A stretch of 64,000 nt of DNA from Pseudocercospora fijiensis CIRAD86 (Eukaryota > Ascomycota > Dothideomycetes > Mycosphaerellales > Mycosphaerellaceae), in assembly GCF_000340215.1 (NCBI RefSeq), contig NW_006921555.1, positions 62,001 to 126,000 on the forward strand. The letters are read 5' to 3'. Position numbers and translations under genes: made by a program. This document shows, one piece after another, positions 45,310 to 55,959 of this stretch (its first letter is position 1; each line of letters opens with the position of its first letter). The notes beneath the pieces are model-generated. The model was not told the origin of the DNA. It did not search any database and worked only from the letters and a program-made list of their open reading frames with translations.

Positions 45310-45470
45310 TGTTACGATCTTAGCGACTTATATATACAATTCGAGATTACGTAACTCGATGCCTAAGGCATCCGCCGAGTAGATAAAAGCCTCTTCCGCG
45401 AGAGAGCCTCTCTCTCTTTCTTCTTTAACTCGTTATTAATTTAGATAGCTATTTAATTAATATCTTAATA
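45310..45470 (+). repeat. 5' LTR of element G
   Basis: 161 bp from TGTTACGATC to TATCTTAATA, with a GAGAGAGCCTCTCTCTCTTT stretch. It matches 51,839-52,000. Confidence 0.92.
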
Positions 45471-45529
45471 GAATAACGAGTTCCTTTATTACTTACGACA
45501 ACGTCGTAGGTACTATCGCGTACGCCTAT

Positions 45530-47460
45530 ACGAGGAATTATACCGCCGGCGATCGCTATTATCCTTCTACGCTTTCTATTATACGATAGCGCTAATAGAC
45601 CTACGTACTAATCTATATTAGGTATAGTAAGCTACCCGACCGTAGTAATACCGCTAATTCGCTATAGATCCTTTAAGACCGCCTACTAATCGTAGTAGTA
45701 GCTCGGAATATACGAATACGCCTAACCGCGTAGAAATAGCTAGGGCCCCGTTAAATAGTATACTAGAACTACTATAACTACCGTAAGGTCTACGACCTAG
45801 TCTCGCCGATATCGATAGCGTACTACGATAGCCGCTACCTAGTAGCCTCTAAGACTTCTATTAGTTCTTTAATAGAGTAAACAAGTAGGAGGCCGCTAAA
45901 TATATCTTCTAGCGTATAACTAAGCTATATTAGTTAGTAGCTACACTTTGTTAGTAATACTAGTAAGAGGTAGAGATATTAGAATAGGTATAATAAGCTT
46001 ATTATAAGACTAATACTTATCTTAATAGCGAGCTAGTATAGGCTCGGACTAAAGTAGAATACTAGCGTCGAGCCGCCGATTTAGTATATAACTCCTTAGT
46101 TATTACGTAATAGTAGCGTAATAACCTAGCTTAGTAGGTCGCTTACCTATAATAGTAATAGTCTTCTATAGAAGATATCGCCCGATAAGCTAGTAAATAA
46201 GCCGCTCGCGCTCGTCGCGATACCGAAGCGTTTTTATTATATAATCTAATCGGTCGAGAACCTATATTAGATAATAGCCGACCTCTATTCCGTCGACCTC
46301 TCGACCCCTTTATCTTTTATAACTAATCTAAGCCTCTCCGACGTTCTCGATTTAACCGTAGTATCGACGATAATAATAACTATACTAGATATAGTAAGAG
46401 CGAGAAGTATCTAGACTCCGAGAAATACGATAGAGACTATAAGAAGCTAAAACCCTTCCTTACTAAGCTTACGATTAAGTTAATAATTAATAATAATCGC
46501 TTTCTAACGCTATAGGACCGACTAATATATACGTATAGTCGTACTACCGGTAAGGCCCGTTTTATAGTCTAACTATACGTCCGTTACGACGAATACGGCG
46601 TAATTATAGACTTTAACGACCTTAACGACTTCTATAACCTATTAGTTAACGCCTTCGGTAACCCTAACGAGGTCGCTACTACTAGCTATAAGATAGATAA
46701 CTTAAAGTAGAAGAATAAGTAATTTACTTACTATCTCGTAGAGTTTAATTAACTTAACGCCTTACTTAGTTATAAAGGCCGAGCCTAAGTTAATACCCTT
46801 AAGCGTAGCTTGTTTTCTAAATTAAAGGTAGCGCTTAGTAATATATATAATAAGTCTACTAACTTTTCGTTACTCTATCGCTAACTAACTATTATCGATA
46901 ACCGGCTCTATTAGTACTATATAGAAAGCAATCGTAATAATACTAGGCTAGGATCTAGTAGTACTACTAACTAAGGCCCTAATACTAGCCGTAGCTATAG
47001 TAATAACGCTAGCGGCTCTAGTAATAGATACTCTCTATAAGGATATACCGTTCTACGTAATAACTAAGAATAGTTTACCTTAGCGAATAGTAACGGTACT
47101 ACTACTACTACGACTACGACTATCTATAACCTAGACGCTATAGACCTCTCCGCTACTTAGGGTTAGAGTTAGGGTTAGGATTAGGGTTAGGGTTAGGGTT
47201 AGGGTTAGGGTTAGGGTAATCGTCGCTATATAATACTTAAAGAGAGAGATCGTCGCTACCGCGAAGGACTATATCGCTTCTATAGTAGTAATTACGTCTA
47301 CTCCGATACTATCTATCTAGAGCTTATCCGCTATACTTAAGGCCGTAGTAATCGCCTAAATACTAATATCTCTACCTTTAGTACCGCCGCTACCGCTCTA
47401 GCCGATCTACCTTCTACCGATAATAAAGACACTTATAATAGCAATAAGAAGAGAAAAGTA
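45530..47460 (+). pseudogene. Element G gag with TTAGGG-like QG tract
   Basis: The capsid part includes DFNDLNDFYNLLVNAFGN (46,610) and SYKIDNLK-KNK-FTYYLVEF (46,690), typical of Retrotrans_gag. NLDAIDLSAT near 47,130 is followed by a (TAG GGT) hexamer array at 47,157-47,217, then RRYREGLYRFYGSSNYVYSD-like text at about 47,255-47,310. This last is a CCHC zinc knuckle whose ligands now read Tyr. The array is a multiple of three and keeps the frame, with TAG at every first codon, i.e. a Gln-Gly (CAG GGT) repeat before RIP. Confidence 0.82.
47157..47217 (+). repeat. TTAGGG-like array in gag of G
   Basis: Ten hexamer steps with two variants (TAGAGT, TAGGAT) among TAGGGT units. It contains no CA or TG, so RIP has nothing left to change. 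It is in frame with gag and lies where a Gln/Gly-rich linker can stand. It may be a RIP product of (CAGGGT)n rather than a telomere remnant. Confidence 0.8.
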
Positions 47461-49970
47461 TAGCTCTTAGATAAAGTCGCGTTTAAAAGCCTATACTAAT
47501 AGAGTTACCTATATCGTTATTACCGAAGAACCTAGGCTATAATTATAGAAAGAAATATCGATAGTAGAAAGATTTACGGATTAGTTTATTAGTATTGTTA
47601 GGAAGTATTATACCTAAGGGCGATAATTAATATCTCGTTTTATATTATACTTTAATAGCTTATAATAAACCTTAGTCTAGTATATTAGACGTAGGATAGG
47701 ATATCGAATATTAATTATTAGTAATAGTTAATTACAGTTATACCGGTTTATCTTTTATTAACTTATATTGCGTATACTAATACTAGCTCCCTATCTATAA
47801 CCTAGAGGAGCTATATAGATTAACTACTTTCGACGGTAGTTTCGTAGTAGACGTTACTTAGTATACTAGAGCGACTATTAATATTAATAGCTATATCGAA
47901 TATAGGGCCTTCTACCTTACTATATTAGGATATTATCCTATTATCCTCGGCCGTCCGTAGCTTAATAAATATAACCCTCGTATCGACTAGAAGCTTAACT
48001 AAGTATAGTTTAACTCCGATTACTATAAGGAATATTATAACGACTTATATACTATCGTTCGCGCTTACGGCTTATCTAATCGCGAAGATACCGATACGCT
48101 AGCTTACGCCGAGCCTATAGTAACGTAGTACTATTAATAATAACTAGCTTATAACTTATCGGACGATACTAATATAGTAAAGCTTATCGACTCGATATAG
48201 AAGTACTATATATAGCGCGATTATCCTACGCGCCGATCGGTATTAACTTAGTTCTTATCTCCGCTCTTACTTCTATTAGTTCTATTATCTCGACTAGTAC
48301 GGAAACGCTTATTACTACCGCTTATCTATATTACTAGTATAACTATAGCTTTAGTAAGTATATAGGTCTTCGACTAGTAAATAAAAAAGAAGGAGTTATT
48401 CGTATTCGCTATATTATTATAGGATATAGAAAGAGAGATAGCTAAGAAGAAGTATATTAACCCGGCCGATAAAGTCCCTTAGTACTATTATAGTAGGCTA
48501 ATATTATTCTCGTAGGAAGATACGAAGAAGTTAGTACTATACTAACTTAGATAGAATTACTATATTAATATTATTAAAGGTAAGGAAACGACGTATAGCC
48601 TACTCTATAGTATATTATACGAGGAATTAGAAGTCCTATATAACTATTTAAAGGATAACCTCGATAAGAGCTTTATTTAAGTATTAACCTTATAGTACTC
48701 TTCGCTAGTACTATTTATTAAGAAATCCGGTAGAGGTTTACGGTTCTATATAGACTACCGTAAGCTAAACGAGATTATAGTAAAGAATAGATACCCTATC
48801 CCTCTTATTTAGGAGACCCTTAATCGATTAAGTAAAGTAGTTATATATACTAAACTCGATATTATCTCGGCCTTTAATTAACTTCGTATCGAACTAGGTT
48901 ACGAGTAGAAAATAGCCTTTCGTACCCGTTATAGTCTCTTCGAATATAAGGTTATACTATTCGGGCTCTATAACGCGCTATTAACTTTTTAGTAATATAT
49001 TAATAACGCTCTCCGACCCTTCCTCGATATATTCTATACTACGTATTTAGATAATATACTTATCTATTCTAATTTAATCGAAGAATATCGCTATTACGTT
49101 CGCTAAGTAATAGACGTACTCTTTAAAGCCGGCCTACGAGCTAATATATTAAAATTAGAGTTTAGGGTAATAATAGTTAAGTACTTAGGCCTCGTTATTA
49201 GTACTAATAGTATCTATATAGACGATAAGAAGATCGAAGCCGTATACGACTAGCCTATTCCTACTAATATTTAAGATATATAGTCCTTCCTCGGCTTCGT
49301 AAACTTCTATTAACGCTTTATCCGTAACTTTATATATATCGTTAAGCCTATAGTCCTACTAATATATAAAGATACGCCCTTTATATAAATAATAGCCTAC
49401 TAAAACTCCTTCGAACGACTTAAAGCTATATTTATCTCTATACCGGTACTAGCTTATTATAACCTAAATCTATCTATAATAATCGAAACCGATACTTCCG
49501 ACTATATTACTACCGGTATTATATTTTAACTATATACCGATAGCGTATAGAAACCTATTACTTACTTCTCGAAGAAGATAACGCCCGCTAAATATAACTA
49601 TAAGATCTATAATAAAGAGCTTCTCGCTATTATTAAGGCCTTTAAATTATAGAGATCCGAATTAGAGGATTACTACTCTAATAAAGAGCCTATTCGAGTT
49701 ATTACCGATTACTATAACCTATAGTTCTATATATCTACTAAGTAACTTAATCGTCGCTAAGCTCGCTAGAGTAAATTCCTTAGTAGGTTTAATTTCGAGA
49801 TTATATACCGTTCTAGTAGATAAAAAGCTAAGCTAAACTTACTTATATACTACTCTACCGACCTACTTTTATTAGCTAAGGACCTATATATTAAATATAA
49901 CTATTAGCTTATATTAAAGCTATATAACCTAGCTATAGGCCTCCGATCCGCCGTATATAAAATCTTCTCC

Positions 49971-50022
49971 TTAGGGTTAGGGTTAGGGTTAGGGTTAGGG
50001 TTAGGGTTGCGCAACCCTAAGG
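49971..50022 (+). repeat. Telomere-like array ending in a perfect palindrome
   Basis: Six TTAGGG units (49,971-50,006) are followed by TTGCGCAACCCTAAGG. Bases 50,001-50,020 (TTAGGGTTGC/GCAACCCTAA) form a perfect 20-bp palindrome, i.e. a head-to-head telomere-repeat junction. CA is retained at GCAACCC and just after, so this patch had little RIP. Confidence 0.85.
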
Positions 50023-50085
50023 TAAATAATTACAATTCTCGAAGAAACGGACAATTTTACGACTTTTACGTTTTTTATAATAATA

Positions 50086-50116
50086 ACCCTTAGGGTTAGG
50101 GTTAGGGTAAGGGTTA
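50086..50116 (+). repeat. Second TTAGGG patch before the integrase
   Basis: AACCCTTAGGGTTAGGGTTA followed by GGGTAAGGGTTA. It again begins with an inverted AACCC and closes a spacer of about 65 bp between two telomere-like patches. Confidence 0.75.
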
Positions 50117-51838
50117 CGACGAACCTTAATTTGCGAAAGCCCGTATTAATACTATAAGTAATAGTATAGTTATATTTACTATAGAAACCCTTAGTACCGA
50201 GACTTTTATCGATACTAGGAATATTACTAAGCGAATTCGTAATACCTCGATTAAGGATACTCTCTTTTAGTAAGTAAAAGAATACTTCTATAGTAGAATA
50301 GACCCTTCTAATAATCTCCTATTATCTCTTTTAGACTACAAGATTAAAAATAATAACCTCCGATTCTACTATAACTACCTTTATATACTAGAAGCTAAGG
50401 AAACGAATAAGTCGCTCTATACTAATATTATCCGTATATACTACGACTATTCCGCCGCTAGCTATCCTAGTATTATAAAGACGTTCTATCTTATTAGCTA
50501 TAGCTACTACTAGCTATAAATATACGAGGATATCGAATAATATATCGGTATCTACTATACCTATCTCTAGACTAAATCCTTAAAATAAGCTAAATAGGGA
50601 CTTCTTCGGCCTCTATTTATACCGACTACTCGATAGAAGAGTATAACGATAGACTTTATTACTAGTCTTCCTAATAGTTCTAGTTATAACTTAATCCTTA
50701 TCGTTATCGATTAACTAACTAAGATACGATATCTTATTCTATTTATATATAAAGAAAGATACTCGAACGCTTAAGTAGTAGTAGATACCTACCTTACCTA
50801 TATTTAGAAGCTTTATAGTCTTCTAGATACTATTACTTCTAACCGAGATATATAGTTTATCTCTAAATTCTAGAACTACTTATATAAGCGCCTATATATT
50901 AAGCGTAACCTATCGACTACTTATTATCTATAGACTAATAGATAAACTAAACGCTTAAATAAAGTTATCGAAGGATATCTCTAATTATATATAAACTATA
51001 AGTAAGACGACTAGAGCCTCTAGCTCCCTATCGCCGAGTTTATAATAAATAACGTATCTTTTAAAACTATCGGATTGTTACCGTTCTAAGCTAGCTATAG
51101 TTATAATCCTCGTTTCGGAAGTAAATCTTTAACTATACTAGAGGAAGATCTACTATTAGATAATAATACTTAAGCCTAGATCGATTATCTATAAAGCCTT
51201 AAAATATATCTTATTAAATAGATATAGTATTAGTAATCTCGTATAGAAGACTTAACTAACTAATACCGCCGACCCGCTCCTATCTATCGTATTAGTAATA
51301 AAGTCTTCCTATTACTTAAAGATATAAGTACGGATCGACCTAATATTAAACTCGACGTTAAGAACTTAGGACTATATAAGATTACTAAGATAATATCGCC
51401 CTACGCGTATTAACTAAAGCTGCCTAATTTAATATATATCTATAACGTCTTTTATACTTCGTTACTTATACTAGTATCTAAAATAGGTATATCTAGTTAA
51501 GGATATAAGCTACCGCTACTACTAGTTATCGACGGTAATAAGGAATAGGAGGTAGAAAGAATACTAGATATAAAAGGCAAAGGAGATAATATATAGTATA
51601 AAGTAAAATAGATTAGATATAATAAGCCGATATAGGAAGCCGCCGGGAACGTTACTAATACGTAAGAAGTAGTAAAAGACTATTATAAGCGCTACCTACG
51701 TAAGCCGTAACTACGTATTATTAACTTAGTAATATTAATACGACCGAGCGTACTATTATTAGTCGCTATAATCGTAATACTATATATATAACGAGTAGAT
51801 AAAGCGCCGTAGACGTCGCCTACGAAGAGGGAGAGTAC

Positions 51839-52000
51839 TATTACGATCTTAGCGACTTGTATATATAATTCGAGATTACGAAACTCGATACCTAAGGTAT
51901 CCGCCGAGTAGATAAAAGCCTCTTCCGCGAGAGAGCCTCTCTCTCTTTCTTCTTTAACTCGTTATTTATTTAGATAGCTATTTAATTAATATCTTAATAT
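51839..52000 (+). repeat. 3' LTR of element G
   Basis: 162 bp, followed by TAAAT (52,001-52,005). It differs from the 5' LTR by RIP-type changes such as TG to TA at its first two bases. Confidence 0.92.
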
Positions 52001-52005
52001 AAATT

Positions 52006-52722
52006 TAAGGTATCTAACTTATAGATTTAGTTTAAGCTTTAAGGGAGAAGTAGTATTTACGCGTACTTTTTTCTTTAGATAGACGAGCTACTATCGATTA
52101 GTATTACTACTAATAAGGGGCGTTCGGCACTTGCTATACGTTAGGATAGATATATCGTTACCTTAAATCCGGATACTAGTCGGTAGGGTACCCCTATTAG
52201 CCGTAGTACTATAAATTTAGATACCTCGGAAATAGAAAATAATCTCGAGTTTCTCTTAGATCTTATAAACCGAGTTTAGCGGCACTCGTATAATAATTAT
52301 TGCCTACGCCGTAAGAAGGGATAAGATACGGCTAATACTACGAAATATTACCGGTTTTACTTTCCGCGTACTATCCTAGAGAGGGCCGAGGTTTCTAATC
52401 GCTATAACGATAAGTTTATTATATATATTGCCGAGTATAACGATTAGAACCTTAATAACTTTAATCCCCTTCTAACGATAGCCTAGAGAGCGAATACCGA
52501 TCTTACTCTGTATACCGCTATTAAGGTAGTACTATAATATATTATTAAGTACTATTCGAAAGCCGAGGTTGCTATAAAGCCCTATTTAGAACTTATACGG
52601 GATATCCTACCCCGTATATCTAATAGAAGGCCCTTAGGCTCGCTTGCCGCTAAGCTACTTAATAAGCTAGTTTCTAAAAGAGATTACTCTATATAAGAGG
52701 TTTCGTTTATTCTACTAGGTTA
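52006..52722 (+). pseudogene. Helitron 2 replicase, Rep part (truncated)
   Basis: The frame resumes after element G. GRSSIYAYFFL at 52,046-52,078 corresponds to the Rep HUH motif region (family GxGSxHxHxxxW-like), with both His codons now Tyr (52,058-52,066). Then come NNYCLRRKKG, KYYRFYFPRTILERAEVSNR (near 52,340), FNPLLTIA-RANTDLTLYTAI and SKAEVAIKPYLELIRDILPR. It ends LLNKLVSKRDYSI-EVSFILL, matching the Helitron stretch before the PIF1 helicase. It is cut off at 52,722 by the LTR of the second A copy. No PIF1 domain is present. Confidence 0.85.
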
Positions 52723-53426
52723 TATTATAGTAGCTGCCTAGAAAGTACCGACAAGTCCTATAAGCTAGCCGCTATACTATAAAGGAATATCGGATTTAAG
52801 TTACGTTAGTAGTAGAGGCCTCTAGCGAAGTAGGTCGCCTAGTTCGCCGCCTATTAAGCCGTATAACGTAATATCTTAGGGAGTCCCGCGGAAGCTATAT
52901 ATAGTAGAACGATACGTTATATATTAATATATAAACGACGGGACTATACTAAACTACGCGTACGCGTATAGGGACGATAGTAAGCGAGATATATAGAGTT
53001 ATAGGATAGATCCGAGTAGTAGGAAGGAACTAGAAGATAGGGAAGAGCTAGGAGAAATATATTTACTTAAGAGTAGTTAAACGAGTTCGTATACGCGCGC
53101 CGCGTAAGTTAGCTAGGAAATAAAGGCGCTACGAGATAGTAGATAAGCGGGATACGCGCGCGCGCGCTTAGCGCGTAGGGAAGGACCTAAAGGTAGAGGT
53201 TTACTAAGAAGTTAGTAAGTAGGATATATATAGTTACGCTTACGCGTCGGACGCGCTAGACGCCCGTAGGGTAGGATACTAAGGAAGGGGCTCTCCCTCT
53301 AAGGTATCCTTCTTCCTTTCTTCGTAGTTTGTCTTATATAGATAGTAGCTATATTAATTTAGTGCTCCCTTTAGTTTAGTTTAAAGTCTAGTATATATTC
53401 TTACTACTTAACCTCTAACCCTTATA
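52723..53426 (+). repeat. 5' LTR of second A copy (A3)
   Basis: 704 bp, a full match to the element A LTRs (119-825, 18,505-19,194). It is inserted in Helitron 2. The partner 3' LTR is not in the window. Confidence 0.92.
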
Positions 53427-55045
53427 TTACGAACTGCCTTAAAAAACGCCTCTAATACGATAGACACTCCCGACGAGTAGATTTAAAATAGAAATCTAAC
53501 TAAGTACCCGATTTTTTAAGCTTAGTATAGAAGGAGATCCCCGCTACGCGCGAGTAGTTAGATTACGCCTATACTACCGATCCGGAACTACTCGCTAACC
53601 TACTTAAGGCTTATAAAGATACTACTCGTTTCCTCTCGGTCTCTCGTATAAGCCTTAGTACTACTCTTAACGATACTAATACTTCTATCGTAGAAAAAGA
53701 CAACAAGGTAGGCCGCCTCTAGTCGTAGCTCGCCTCTACTCGCCTAGGTACCGCGGTACCCGCTTCTTATCTATTTACGCCTACTTCGAATAAAAGTAAG
53801 AAACTTAGCGATCCCGAACGCTTTACCGGTAAGCGTAAAGTATACGAAGAATTTAAGATACTAGTTAAAATCCGCTTTCTCGCGAACGCCGACTACTATC
53901 TAACTAACGCTTTAAAGACCGGATTTATACTCTCTCTACTCGGCGGCTCTACCCTCGATTCCTACCGTAGCCTTTTAGAAAACGTAGAAACTACTATAAC
54001 GACTAGTATCTATAAGGCTCTCGACGCTAGCTTCGGCGACCTAGACTATAAGTAAACCGCGCGCCTAAACTTAGACAAAGTTAAGTAAGTAAATAAGATC
54101 TACTAAGAATGCTACGCCGCCTTCTAATATAAGATTAGGTACGCTAAATACCCCCCGGACGTCGCTAAGTAGATCTTAGTACGCGGTCTTAGCGAAGAAA
54201 TAATATTGTAAGTCCGCGATAAAGATACGGAGACTTTAGATATTACCGAACTATACGCCTTACTTATATATATCGATAATTCGACTCGAAACTTCGCGAA
54301 AATTATCGCTAACCGTAGAGGCGCCTATATAAAGACTAGCCGCTTTACGTCGCTATTCGCTATACTACTATTAAAGTTATAGATACCTTAGACGCTAGCT
54401 TTAGTACTAGCTCCTACTATAGCCCTAATACCGCTAGGCGCCTAGCCTACCGCCGAACCGATAGATTTAAGCGCTACCTCGCTCGGCGCCCGTCTATACG
54501 TACCCCTAGTAAACGGTAAGCTTTCGGAAGAAGAGAAGTAGCGTCGCCGTACGGTAAGAGAATATATCTACTACGGAGTAAAAGGATATATTACTTACCT
54601 TTACTCGTCTCTCGTCGGCTAGCTAAATACGCTAACGATATAACGAGTTACCGCCGCGAATATTACGACTCTAGATACACCTTTACTAGCTAGCGCTACT
54701 CTAAGCGGCTAGGGAAAAGCTTAAACCTTATATATAGTCGCTTATAAGGTTTCTTCGTTCCGAAATTAAGAGTATCTACTACTTACTTCCCTTTCTCCAG
54801 CTTAGCTATAGAGAAAGAGTTAGTTTACTAGCCTTTCGTAGTAGAAACGTTAATAGGAAATTAAAAGAAATTATTAAAAACTATAGCTTCTATTAATAAC
54901 GGCGTAACTAGCTACTCGTTTACAGATTACGACTATATAAGAGAGCTCGGCTTAACGTTCTAAGACCTTACGTACGCTTAGGAGTTAGAAATATTTAACG
55001 GTACGACCGCGACCGCCGGTAAGGTAACCTAGATCTACTACTTAT
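53427..55045 (+). pseudogene. Second A copy: gag and start of protease
   Basis: It supplies the N-terminal gag missing from copy A: LSDPERFTGKRKVYEEFK near 53,810 and GFILSLLGGSTLDSYRSLL near 53,930. From 54,059 it matches 836-1,817 of A, including the zinc knuckle (IYYGVKGYITYLY near 54,570) and the retropepsin. Similarity ends at about 55,045, where unrelated sequence starts, so the element is 3'-truncated. Confidence 0.88.
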
Positions 55046-55057
55046 CTATTACCTACC

Positions 55058-55240
55058 TCCTTCTTAGGCTCTTCTTATAGACTTTATCCTACCTTCTACC
55101 TTCTACCTTCTACCTTCTACCTTCTACCTTCTACCTTCTACCTTCCTTTACCTAACCTACGTACAATTAGCGTCGATCGGTTCTCGGCTCTTCTATATAT
55201 AGTCTAGTATATAGGAGAAGTCTTCGTAGAAGAGCCTAAG
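55058..55240. repeat. Inverted repeat CTTAGGCTCTTCT flanking a 7-bp microsatellite
   Basis: CTTAGGCTCTTCT near 55,061 and its reverse complement AGAAGAGCCTAAG near 55,227 face each other. Between them is an ACCTTCT array (about eight units, 55,089-55,144). A small foldback element or the junction of the truncated A copy with older sequence is possible. Confidence 0.6.
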
Positions 55241-55244
55241 GACA

Positions 55245-55610
55245 AATGTCGCAAAGCTATAGTATTAACCTTATATATATATAAAACAGGTAGAATAGTA
55301 TAACAACTATACATTTTAAGTAAAAGTTATATTAGAATTAATTATAGGCATTAAGTAGACGAAAATTAATGTCTATATAATAATCTATATATTTCTAAAG
55401 ATATAGGAATAAAAATTACAAAATACTACTTTAAGGTAAACGCTATACGAATAGCGTCCGGATTGCCTCTACTACGATATAACTACTACCGTTTATAATA
55501 AACGAGATGTACGCGGACTCTTAGAATTAGCCGCTCTCTAACCTCTAAGTGTTTGCTAGGCGTAAGTATATCGCGTTATTAAGTCCTAAGGCCGACCGGG
55601 TAGAAAAGGT
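55245..55610. other. AT-rich stretch with little RIP
   Basis: CA and TG occur freely (ACAAATGTCGCAAAGC, ACAACTATACATTTT), unlike the flanks. No gene was recognised. It may be single-copy sequence upstream of the RecQ gene. Confidence 0.5.
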
Positions 55611-55614
55611 TGAA

Positions 55615-55806
55615 ACGCGGCTTTACTAAGGTCTATACGCTTTACTAAACGCGGCGCTTTACTAAACGCGGCTTTACTAAGGTCTATACGCTTTACTAAG
55701 GTCTATACGCTTTACTAAGGTCTATACGCTTTACTAAGGTCTATACGCTTTACTAAGGTCTATACGCTTTACTAAGGTCTATACGCTTTACTAAACGCGG
55801 CGCCTT
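55615..55806 (+). repeat. 19-bp minisatellite TAAGGTCTATACGCTTTAC
   Basis: About seven near-identical units, bounded by TAAACGCGGCGC variants at both ends. It lies about 150-350 bp before the likely RecQ coding start. Uniform units suggest recent expansion or gene conversion. Confidence 0.85.
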
Positions 55807-55959
55807 ACTACTAGTTCTAATAACTTCTACGCCCGAAGTACGACTTCTATAGTACGGTAGTAGACTACCTAGGTTCTAGCTATTGTCTGCTCTAGAGGGC
55901 TCTAATCGCTTATCGCATTTGAGACTCGAGTCCGCATTCCGCCGCCGCCGCCGCTATCG

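Larger units (their letters stand above)
47470..51800 (+). pseudogene. Element G pol: protease, RT, RNase H, integrase, chromodomain
   Basis: RT leader text starts near 48,470; LDNILIYS at 49,044-49,067 is the catalytic box with the second Asp read as Asn. SFLGFVNFY-RFIRNF follows at about 49,280. RNase H has ETDTSDYITTGI near 49,487 and [19 protein letters not shown] text near 49,605. A disrupted segment with telomere-like repeats follows (49,971-50,116). The integrase shows SYPSIIKTFYLISYSYYQL (50,460, zinc-binding His now Tyr), TIDFITSLPNSSSYNLILIV (50,650), SNRDIQFISKF and QTKRLNKVIEGYL. A well-preserved chromodomain is at about 51,545-51,720 (EVERILDIKGKGDNIQYKVK, then RYNKPIQEAAGNV). 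Confidence 0.9.
45310..52000 (+). mobile_element. Ty3/Gypsy chromovirus G with telomere-like tracts
   Basis: LTRs of 161 and 162 bp (45,310-45,470 and 51,839-52,000) are flanked by the identical duplication TAAAT (45,305-45,309 and 52,001-52,005). The left LTR still begins TG, while the right one begins TA after RIP. A purine run GAAGAGGGAGAG precedes the 3' LTR. Order: gag, protease, RT, RNase H, integrase, chromodomain. The element is nested in Helitron 2. It contains TTAGGG-type arrays in gag and before the integrase. Confidence 0.94.

Noticed and set aside
49971..50116. True chromosome end
   Set aside because: Coding sequence of the same retrotransposon continues on both sides, so the tract is interstitial.
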